A stretch of 64,000 bases of DNA from Paraburkholderia tagetis. Its GTDB lineage: Bacteria > Pseudomonadota > Gammaproteobacteria > Burkholderiales > Burkholderiaceae. The translations under genes and the position numbers were made by a program. The DNA lies in contig NZ_JAKLJA010000005.1 in NCBI RefSeq assembly GCF_022213065.1, forward strand, positions 186,001 through 250,000. The letters are read 5' to 3'. Positions 26,401 to 32,504 of the stretch are shown piece by piece. Below the pieces are notes generated by a model. That model had not been told where the DNA came from. It was given only the letters and a program-made list of their open reading frames with translations, and made no database searches. How positions within the stretch are numbered: position 1 is the first letter of the stretch; the number at the start of each line of letters is the position of its first letter.

Positions 26401-27503
26401 GCATCGGCGAGCTTGCCGTTGATGTTGGTGATATCACCCTGGATGTTGGTGACGTTGCCCGCGAGGTTCGAGATGTTCGAGTTCGTGGCGTAGAGCTGGC
26501 CGCCGTTGACGGCGTCGGTGCTGCCAGCCGAGAGTTCGCCATCAGCCACGTTGTGCAGTGCGACCGGCTTCATGGCACTTGCGCCACCGAGCGTCAGCGA
26601 ATCGTGCGCGGACGAATCGTAGACCACGGCATCGGCGAGCTTGCCGTTGATGTTGGTGATGTCGCCCTGGATGTTGGTGACGTTGCCAGCGAGGTTCGAG
26701 ATGCTCGAGTTCGTGGCGTAGAGCTGGCCGCCGTTGACGGCGTCGGTGCTGGCAGCCGAGAGTTCGCCATCAGCCACGTTGTGCAGTGCGACCGGCGTGC
26801 TTGCGTCTGCGCCACCGAGCGTGACAGCGCTCCGCGCCGGCGAGTCGTATTGCACCGAATTGCCGACGCCTGCGGCAACGGCGTAGAGCTGCGAGCCGTT
26901 GACGGCCTCCGTGCTGTCAGCCGAGATTGTTCCCGGCGCGAGCTGCACGATCTTCTGGTTGCTCATCGTAACGACGCTGTCGAACGTCGTCGGACCGTAA
27001 ACCATCACGCTCGCGCCACGGATACTGAGCGTGCCGTTCTGGTAGCCGGTTACCTGCGCGGTCGACGCGCCAAACCCATAGCCACCCTTTGCATCACCGG
27101 CGTTGTTCAGCGAGAAGGCGAGGCCGTCGGATGTGCCGTTGCCATCTGCCGAGCAATCGAGCGACTCGCTACCGCCGCTGGCGCCCCACGAATAGCCCCT
27201 TGCGCCCGAGCAAATCTCAAGGCCGCCCTGGCCCAATGTTCCTGGCACTGGCGCTACGGTTGTTCCGGATGAGGTGCCTGTAGTTGTTTCAGAAGCCGTA
27301 GTCGCTGCGGCAAGGGCGGCAAGTTGCGCTGGTGTTAGCGCGGCAACGGCTGCGCCGGACGAGATGCCTGTAGCGATTCCCACAGCTCCAGTGGCGAGGA
27401 CGGCAAGTCGGCGTGAAGATTTGCGGTTCGCCTTGGCGGTTTCGGGTGCGGCGACCCAGGTTTGGTCTGTTTCGCTCCAGACAGAGCGATAGGTCTTATT
27501 CAT
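23481..27503 (-). CDS. Trimeric autotransporter adhesin (YadA-like, Hep/Hag repeats)
   Basis: 1340-residue outer-membrane adhesin. Residues 1-32 form an extended signal peptide region (MNKTYRSVWSETDQTWV...), then a hydrophobic signal core. The passenger has many YadA-like head motifs (AVAIGAGS, ALAIGAGATA) and neck motifs (STDAVNGSQLYAT type). Three near-identical 76-residue units lie within about residues 220-450. The last ~85 residues, from NTVSKNAYAGVAAAMAMP and ending in Phe (QVGYEF), are the trimeric beta-barrel anchor. It is divergent from the peptide-export genes across 27504-27919 and ends at a bidirectional terminator. Likely role: adhesion or auto-aggregation; the receptor is unknown. 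Confidence 0.95.
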   Translation of the reverse strand: MNKTYRSVWSETDQTWVAAPETAKANRKSSRRLAVLATGAVGIATGISSGAAVAALTPAQLAALAAATTASETTTGTSSGTTVAPVPGTLGQGGLEICSGARGYSWGASGGSESLDCSADGNGTSDGLAFSLNNAGDAKGGYGFGASTAQVTGYQNGTLSIRGASVMVYGPTTFDSVVTMSNQKIVQLAPGTISADSTEAVNGSQLYAVAAGVGNSVQYDSPARSAVTLGGADASTPVALHNVADGELSAASTDAVNGGQLYATNSSISNLAGNVTNIQGDITNINGKLADAVVYDSSAHDSLTLGGASAMKPVALHNVADGELSAGSTDAVNGGQLYATNSNISNLAGNVTNIQGDITNINGKLADAVVYDSSAHDSLTLGGKDASTPVALHNVADGELSAGSTDAVNGGQLYATNSSISNLAGNVTNIQGDITNINGKLADAVVYDSSAHESVTLGGASAMKPVALHNVADGELSAGSTDAINGSQLYDAIQQFDSKSTHYIGINSDPNDGNYSGEGATGNAAIAVGANALASGDNALAIGAGATAAHNDSVALGAGSTTAAAVATTGATIAGQDYTFAGSNPTSTISIGSVGNERTLTNVAAGRLSASSTDAVNGSQLYATNTALDGLAQQSANFVQYDDSNKSSITLGGANGTKLVNVAQGAVTASSMDAVNGAQLYDVSENVTNINSDITRIHNTLATAGWGAQATSTDPTAYTYGGFIMDANGNVSNPAVLYVPNTIGTENAQIVLDPGKGNSPYFVNGNRTQFLPKGTVISNVADGIVDTDAANVGQVYDIVSAATGGGLMSLPMRASAADAANGTSGVNSTGLTRSYTTAAYYSQVAGLADSSGSQGPSDAARAIGAGAIAIGSNAYTPASNGVALGVQAYASARDAVAIGAGSVANQQNTVSVGNDGTSSYVAYDANGQAYTVQNGANTRRIVNLAAGQGDTDAVNVGQLRSVAAALGGGAGINSVGGLIAPSYSVGGTTVNTVGDAIANLDNRVQKNTAEIAALAATDANAPVAVESTSSPTAASSTTRMVAASRTLLGAGAGSSTAEAAVANFAATSPADTATGSTDAEALHYDTADHSSVTLSSTSGGNVSLSGLSNGALSLDSTDAVTGQQLYATNQQVASLNQALQNIGTGGSTATSVNSTSGVAAASGMQSLAVGGGAVATGANSTAIGDKANASANNAVAIGANSIANRDNAVSVGAEGSERQIVNVAAGTSGTDAVNLNQLNNAMTQQSNAFGQQIGNLQNSINTVSKNAYAGVAAAMAMPNLTPSGPGRAVVAAGGGYYMGGSAAAVGVTYRSTNMHWLVNGGVSVTSTGNTAARAQVGYEF
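26161..26844 (-). repeat. Three tandem 228-base repeats inside the adhesin gene
   Basis: Units at 26161-26388, 26389-26616 and 26617-26844 are nearly identical, each coding 76 residues (a DSSAH...LTLGG stretch, a VALHNVADGELSAGS neck and a coiled ISNLAGNVTNIQGDITNING stalk). A partial unit precedes them at about 26047. The variable hexapeptide alternates between ASAMKP and (K/A)DASTP types from unit to unit. Confidence 0.92.
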
Positions 27504-27919
27504 TAGGAAACCATATTAGAGTTGATTTTAGTCAGCGCACGCGCCTTTGACGTCCGTGTGAGCACCCGGCAATCAAAAAAAAGGAAACCCCGTTTTTGGC
27601 GATGCGTTGCGCAACTCTATGGGTGGAGTGCAGGTGTCAGGAATACGAATATTCTTAATTAGGTCGATAGATGCGCCGTTATTTACGATGTAAAAAAATT
27701 TTGCATGGGATTGAGGCTGGAATTCCTATCTCTTGACGGCGGCGATAAAAGCAGAATTCTTATTATTCTGATCTGCAAATTTAATTATTTGAGAAAAATG
27801 TGGAATTTTGAAAATTAGTGTGAAAATGTGTCAATAATGGATTGGATTTAATTCGTGCTGTTAAGATGGCCGCGCCACCAAAACGGGGTGGCTTTCACTT
27901 GTACATTGGAGAACAAAAA
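27504..27919. other. AT-rich divergent regulatory spacer of the adhesin and peptide genes
   Basis: 416 bases, clearly richer in A and T than the surroundings, with several homopolymer runs. It separates the minus-strand adhesin start from the plus-strand peptide start, so it should hold both promoters. A weak plus-strand candidate is TTGAAA (27808-27813) with AATAAT (27833-27838), spacing 19. I see no gene longer than about 18 codons in it apart from in-frame codons upstream of the peptide. Confidence 0.6.
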
Positions 27920-28024
27920 ATGGAAAAAATCGATCGAGGCCAACTGGCCAACGCCAAGCTCGCCGGTGGTTGCTGCAAGTCCAAGACGAACCCGCAGCCG
28001 GATCCGACGCCGGTTCCGCGTTGA
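27920..28024 (+). CDS. Double-glycine peptide precursor, mature N-terminus Cys-Cys
   Basis: 34-residue secreted-peptide precursor. Leader: MEKIDRGQLANAKLAGG (17 residues) with the Gly-Gly cleavage site of C39 peptidases and Leu at -4. Predicted product: CCKSKTNPQPDPTPVPR (17 residues), starting Cys-Cys and ending in five consecutive X-Pro dipeptides and Arg. ATG 27920 has GGAGA at 27908-27912; in-frame codons reach back to 27842 but lack a ribosome site. It is the first gene of a locus with an acyltransferase-like protein, HlyD, C39 ABC exporter and TolC homologue, which strongly supports the leader reading. No hydrophobic signal or lipobox is present. Activity unknown: bacteriocin, signal or surface lipopeptide are all possible. 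Confidence 0.8.
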   Translation: MEKIDRGQLANAKLAGGCCKSKTNPQPDPTPVPR

Positions 28025-28038
28025 TCGTCTGATCTGAT

Positions 28039-28070
28039 CGAAAGGGGGCATGCACCCCCTTTCGGCTTTT
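28039..28070 (+). terminator. Terminator/attenuator directly after the peptide gene
   Basis: Perfect ten-base stem CGAAAGGGGG (28039-28048) with CCCCCTTTCG (28055-28064), loop CATGCA, then GCTTTT. It lies 15 bases after the peptide stop and 33 bases before the acyltransferase-like gene. It would make the peptide transcript abundant and allow only partial read-through into the export genes. Confidence 0.8.
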
Positions 28071-28102
28071 GAGGCTTGGGTTCGTTACGACATCGTTGGG
28101 CC

Positions 28103-29065
28103 ATGCAAATGATCGCCGGCACACTTTCGCCATATTTCAAACGTCTTCATGCACGACTTGCGAGTTGGCGTCTGACGCTGCGCCGACGGTTGCTCGCATG
28201 CTTGCCCTTCGTGGTGGTCGAGCGAGTTGCACTTGCCAGTTGGCTGGTTCAGTCGGTGTTCGACGGCCGCCTCCGTGCAACCGGGGTGTCGCGTTACGAG
28301 ACCGGTCGTATCGACGTCGGCCTCGCGCGCACTCATGCACTGCGTACGATGAGCGCGAACGTGCGAGAGGCGTGGCTCGACGAACGCATTTACGCGGGGC
28401 GCGCGCTGCAACAGGATGCCTGGCCCGATCTACGCGCGGCCGCGCAACAACTGGCCTCGCGGATCAAGCAGATCAAGGCCAAAGAGCCTGGCCGCGTCGT
28501 GGTGCTGTCGCCGTTCCACTACGTGTCGCAATACGCGAACATCTATGTCGTGGACGAAGTGCGCCGCGCTTTGGGGCTTGAATCGATGGCGGTCGTATCC
28601 GGCGTGCCGCGCGACATTTACGGTAACGACGCGGCGATGATTCCTTCGATCCGCGTGCTCAACACCTACGACGAAAATGGCCGCGAAAGCCGCAACGGTT
28701 TGGGTTTGCGGGTCATACGCGCATTGCGCCGTGACGGTGTGGCCGTGGTGTTTTCCGACGTTCCGCCGTTTACATTGGCCAAATTTCCCATGGAGACGGT
28801 CGGTGTGAAGATCGGCGGTCGGCACGCGCGCGTGCATAACGGCGTCTTCCGGATCGGTGCACCCATGGACGCGCTCTTGCTTCCGTTTTATCTGAGCTTC
28901 GAGAAAGGGCGCTTCAACGTGAGGGCGTTCGAGCCTGTCGCGCTTGCCGATGCCGCCGCGCCGCAACGCCTCGCCGACGATATCGAGACTGCACGCCGGG
29001 AGAATTATCCGCATTGGCTCTACGCGGGGCATCCGTCGGTTTACCACTTTGCGGCAGCCCGTTAG
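28103..29065 (+). CDS. LpxL/HtrB-like acyltransferase homologue of the peptide locus
   Basis: 320-residue protein resembling lipid A/lysophospholipid acyltransferases. An N-terminal basic and hydrophobic stretch (LLACLPFVVVERVALASWLVQ) could bind membrane. His139 in VVLSPFHYVSQYANI falls where LpxL enzymes have the catalytic HxxxxE/D, but here the fifth residue after His is Tyr144. Later GVAVVFSDVPP and ARVHNGVFRIGAPMDALLLPFY follow the LpxL pattern (DQ box, then small-residue loop and apposed LPF). ATG 28103 is used; an alternative TTG lies at 28076. By position I infer it attaches an acyl chain to the double-glycine peptide or protects the producer, but activity with the altered motif is unproven. 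Confidence 0.65.
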   Translation: MQMIAGTLSPYFKRLHARLASWRLTLRRRLLACLPFVVVERVALASWLVQSVFDGRLRATGVSRYETGRIDVGLARTHALRTMSANVREAWLDERIYAGRALQQDAWPDLRAAAQQLASRIKQIKAKEPGRVVVLSPFHYVSQYANIYVVDEVRRALGLESMAVVSGVPRDIYGNDAAMIPSIRVLNTYDENGRESRNGLGLRVIRALRRDGVAVVFSDVPPFTLAKFPMETVGVKIGGRHARVHNGVFRIGAPMDALLLPFYLSFEKGRFNVRAFEPVALADAAAPQRLADDIETARRENYPHWLYAGHPSVYHFAAAR

Positions 29066-29167
29066 AAATCTTTCAGAAGTAGCAGTGCGAGCAGACCAAA
29101 TGGCGCACAGCGCCGAAAAGAATACACGTTCGGCCGGCACGACCGGCTGCAGGGGATCTATAACAAC

Positions 29168-30388
29168 GTGGAACCGATTTATCTTCCCGAGTTCCGGGAT
29201 ATCCGCTGGCGCTGGATTGCCTATGCAGCGTCGACGATCGTGGTGCTGGGCGTTGCATTTGCTTTCACGCACGAAGTGGAACTGAAGCAGGACGTGCGCT
29301 GCGAGATCGTGTCGCCTGCGGAAATCAAGGTCCAGGGCGCGAGTGGGTTGATCTCGTCGATCTACGTTCAGCCGCCCGAGCACGTGAGCGCCGGCCAGCC
29401 GCTTTTTCGCGTCGAGCGCGACTTGTCGCTCGCGAGCGACGGCATGCGCCGAACGACGTTCGATGCCCAGGTGCGCGACGAGGAGCGTCGCGCCGCCGAC
29501 GCGCGCTATGCCCAACGACACATCGAACTGACGACGCAGCTTTCCACGGCACGTACCAACGAAGCGAGCCGCCGCGCGGAGCTCGCCGAGCTGGACGTGC
29601 AGGGCGCGCAGAACAGCCTGCTCGTGAACGAGGCGCAGAAGAAGCTCGCGCGGCTCGAATCTGTTTCGGATTATGTCGCCGCCGATCGCGTCGAGCAGGC
29701 GCGCGCGGACTTGCACCAGAGCCGTATCGGGCGTGCCGAAGCGGCTTCGCGTCGTCAGCAGGCCGTGGCAGCGATTGCCGATCTGCAAAATAGCCAGACC
29801 GCGCTGGCCGCGCAGCTCAAGGAACTCGAATCGAGCCACGCGCGCGACCTCCAGGAAGCCGATGCGCGCTTCGAACAAAACCGACGCGACGCGACGATTT
29901 CGGCGCCGAAAGCGGGCATGGTGACGTTTTCGCGCCTCGTGCAGGGAAGCACGCTGCAGCCCAGCGACATCGCGATGGTGATCGTCACCGATCCGACCCA
30001 ACCCTTGCGCGCCGAATTGCGCATTCCGTCACGCCGGCGCGGTTTCGTGCACGAGGGGCAGACGGTGCGCCTGAAGTTCGATGCGTTTCCCTACGCGCGC
30101 TTCGGTTCGTACGAAGCGCGCATCAACTCGATTTCGCACACGACAGTGGCCGCAGCGTCGCCACCCACCGTGCCGGAAGCCGCTGCGGGTGCGGCCAACG
30201 GCGGCACGCCGCCGGACCAGGGCGACGAGTACGTCGCGTGGGTCACGCTGCCCAGCCACACGTTCCACTATGGCTCGCAGCGTTTCGACATCCTGCCGGG
30301 CATGCAGGCGACCGCCAGTGTCGTCGTCGAGCGGCGCACCATCGCCGAGTGGGTGCTCGAGCCGTTGTTCAAGATCGTACGAGGCTGA
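29168..30388 (+). CDS. HlyD-family periplasmic adaptor of the peptide exporter
   Basis: 406-residue membrane-fusion protein. One N-terminal span (WIAYAASTIVVLGVAFAF), then a lipoyl-half beta-barrel segment (IVSPAEIKVQGASGLISSIYV), a long helical hairpin (about residues 90-250, rich in Ala, Glu, Arg), the second lipoyl half (DATISAPKAGMVTFSRLVQGS) and a C-terminal barrel with ILPGMQATASVVVERR, the HlyD-type ending. It should bridge the inner-membrane ABC exporter to the TolC homologue. GTG 29168 is the only plausible start in frame; AGGGGA about 12 bases upstream is a weak ribosome site. One base separates its stop from the exporter ATG. Confidence 0.9.
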   Translation: MEPIYLPEFRDIRWRWIAYAASTIVVLGVAFAFTHEVELKQDVRCEIVSPAEIKVQGASGLISSIYVQPPEHVSAGQPLFRVERDLSLASDGMRRTTFDAQVRDEERRAADARYAQRHIELTTQLSTARTNEASRRAELAELDVQGAQNSLLVNEAQKKLARLESVSDYVAADRVEQARADLHQSRIGRAEAASRRQQAVAAIADLQNSQTALAAQLKELESSHARDLQEADARFEQNRRDATISAPKAGMVTFSRLVQGSTLQPSDIAMVIVTDPTQPLRAELRIPSRRRGFVHEGQTVRLKFDAFPYARFGSYEARINSISHTTVAAASPPTVPEAAAGAANGGTPPDQGDEYVAWVTLPSHTFHYGSQRFDILPGMQATASVVVERRTIAEWVLEPLFKIVRG

Positions 30389-30389
30389 A

Positions 30390-32504
30390 ATGCGGGTGAT
30401 TTACCAGAACGAAGTCGCCGAGTGCGGCTACGCGTGTCTTGCCATGGTGCTCACGCATTTCGGGCGGGCCACGGAGGTGCGCGAGCTTTCGGCGTACCGG
30501 CCGATCTCCGCGAACGGTCTGTCATTGATGGACCTGTACGACACGGCAACCGATTTTGGCCTCGAGGTGCAGGCGTTCCGCTTCGACACGTCGCAGGTCG
30601 GCGAGATCAAGCGCGGCTCGATCATCCATTTCGGCGGGGCGCATTTCGTCGTGTTCGAGCGCGCGTCGCGTCACTACGTGACGTTGCTCGACCCCGCAGT
30701 CGGACGCCGGCGCATCGCAATGGACACCTTCCTCGCATGCGTTTCCGGCTATCTGATCGAATGCACGCCGACGCCGGCGCTCACGCGGATCAAGCTGCGC
30801 TCGCGGGTTCCCGATGCGCTTGCGCGCCTGCGTGCGCTCAACCCGCAACTGCGCGGCCAGTTTGCGAAGATTCTCTTCGTTGCACTCGGGGCGCAGTTTG
30901 CGATTCTCGCGCAGCCTTATTTCGGCTCGTTCGTACTCGATCATGTCGTGGCCGCCGACAACCTCGAGCTGCTGAATGTGCTCGCGCTCACATTCGGAAC
31001 GATCTTCCTCGTGGGCGCGCTCAGTCAGTACGTGCAGGGCGTGCTGGTCGAGCTGCTCTACGCGCGTATGAGCGTGAACGCCACGGAAGGGCTGTTCGCG
31101 CACCTGCTGCGCGTACCCATCGCGTACTTCGAGAAGCGCAATGTGGGCGACATCTTCACGCGCTTCAAGTCCCAGGACGAGATCAACGGCTTCGCGTCGC
31201 GTCAGGCCGTATCGTTTTGTATCGACATTACGGTCGGTTTGCTGGCAATGCTTTTGATGTTCGTTCAGAACGTCAAACTATCATTCGTTGTACTGGTGAT
31301 TTTCGGAGTCTATGTCATCGTTTCCGGAGCGATCTTCGCGTCGATGCGCGATGCGCACGCACGCGTTCTCCAGGAAGGCGCGCGTTGCGACGACGCGCTC
31401 TTCGAGACCGTGCGCGGCGCGTCGCTCATCAAGCTTTCGCAAGGCGAGACGAGGCGCGTGGCGCGTTACATGGGGATCTTTCGCACTTATGCGTCTGCGT
31501 TGTTCAAGAGCAGCCGGCTCGCCGCCACGCGCGACGCGGTGCTCAAGCTGCTCATGCACGCTGAGACGCTCGTCGTCACCTGGTTTGCCGCGAAGTTGAT
31601 GCTGGGCGGCGTGCTCTCGGTCGGCGCGTTCTACTCGTTCATGATCTACAAGGCGCTTTTCTCGGAGCGGATCGCCAGCACCATCAATACGGGCTTTGCG
31701 TACTACATGCTGAGCGTGCCAGTCGCGCGCGTCGACGACATCGTCGCATGCGAGCCGGAGCGTTATACCGCACTCGCAGACGTGCACAAGACCGTCGAGG
31801 TGCGCGAGTTCGAGCGCATTGGCGTGCGCAACGTGACCTTCGCATATGGCGTTTCAGACCAGCCCGTGCTCGCGGGCGCGAGCATCGACATCGCGCGCGG
31901 CGACAAGATCGTTATTACCGGACCGTCGGGCGCCGGCAAGTCCACGCTCTTCAAATTGCTGGCCGCTTCCGAGGTGCCGCAGCAAGGCGAGATCACGCTC
32001 AACGGAATTGCATGGCCGAATCTGAGCGTCGATGAAATCCGCCGTCATGCTGTCCATATGCGTCAGGGCGACATCATCCTGCACGGTTCGATCGCCGACA
32101 ATATTTCGCTTTTCGAGGGCAATCCCGACGAAGCGCGCATTCTCGCGCTGCTCGAAGAGGTCGGCCTGCTCGATGACGTCATGCGCTTGCCGATGCGCAC
32201 ACGCACGATCATCAGCGATTCGCTCGCGAATGTTTCGGCCGGTCAGCGGCAGCGGTTGTTGCTCGCCCGCGCGCTTTATCAGCGGCGTGAGTTGCTGCTG
32301 CTCGACGAGCCGACCTCGAATCTCGATCCCGTTGCGGTGCGGCGCATATCGGCGCTGCTCCAGCGGATCGATCGCACGGTCGTGGTCATCACGCACGACG
32401 TCGCCATGGCCGAGGGCTTCGAGCGGCATTACCGGCTCGTCGACGGTGCGTTCGTGCGTGTCGAACGCGAGCACGCGGGCGCGGCGATGGAGGGCATGGC
32501 ATGA
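30390..32504 (+). CDS. Peptidase-containing ABC transporter (C39, bacteriocin-type exporter)
   Basis: 704-residue inner-membrane exporter that cleaves double-glycine leaders and pumps out the peptide. The N-terminal C39 domain (about 1-125) has the full catalytic set: Gln6, Cys12 (AECGYACLAM), His85 (GGAHFVVF) and Asp101 (LLDPAVGRR). A transmembrane domain spans about 155-440. The ATPase domain has Walker A GPSGAGKST (511-519), a variant signature VSAGQRQR (615-622) and Walker B LLLLDEPTSNLD. It starts one base after the hlyD-like stop and its own stop overlaps the TolC start (ATGA). The intact protease triad argues that it processes the Gly-Gly peptide at 27920. Confidence 0.95.
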   Translation: MRVIYQNEVAECGYACLAMVLTHFGRATEVRELSAYRPISANGLSLMDLYDTATDFGLEVQAFRFDTSQVGEIKRGSIIHFGGAHFVVFERASRHYVTLLDPAVGRRRIAMDTFLACVSGYLIECTPTPALTRIKLRSRVPDALARLRALNPQLRGQFAKILFVALGAQFAILAQPYFGSFVLDHVVAADNLELLNVLALTFGTIFLVGALSQYVQGVLVELLYARMSVNATEGLFAHLLRVPIAYFEKRNVGDIFTRFKSQDEINGFASRQAVSFCIDITVGLLAMLLMFVQNVKLSFVVLVIFGVYVIVSGAIFASMRDAHARVLQEGARCDDALFETVRGASLIKLSQGETRRVARYMGIFRTYASALFKSSRLAATRDAVLKLLMHAETLVVTWFAAKLMLGGVLSVGAFYSFMIYKALFSERIASTINTGFAYYMLSVPVARVDDIVACEPERYTALADVHKTVEVREFERIGVRNVTFAYGVSDQPVLAGASIDIARGDKIVITGPSGAGKSTLFKLLAASEVPQQGEITLNGIAWPNLSVDEIRRHAVHMRQGDIILHGSIADNISLFEGNPDEARILALLEEVGLLDDVMRLPMRTRTIISDSLANVSAGQRQRLLLARALYQRRELLLLDEPTSNLDPVAVRRISALLQRIDRTVVVITHDVAMAEGFERHYRLVDGAFVRVEREHAGAAMEGMA

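Noticed and set aside
27920..28024. Reading the small peptide as a Sec-exported lipoprotein because of its LAGGCC
   Set aside because: There is no hydrophobic signal segment, and the residue at -3 to the first Cys is Ala, not Leu. The double-glycine reading fits the neighbouring C39 exporter better.
29100..29285. A 62-residue ORF overlapping the start of the HlyD gene
   Set aside because: Out of frame with HlyD, no leader or family features, and it overlaps clearly coding sequence.
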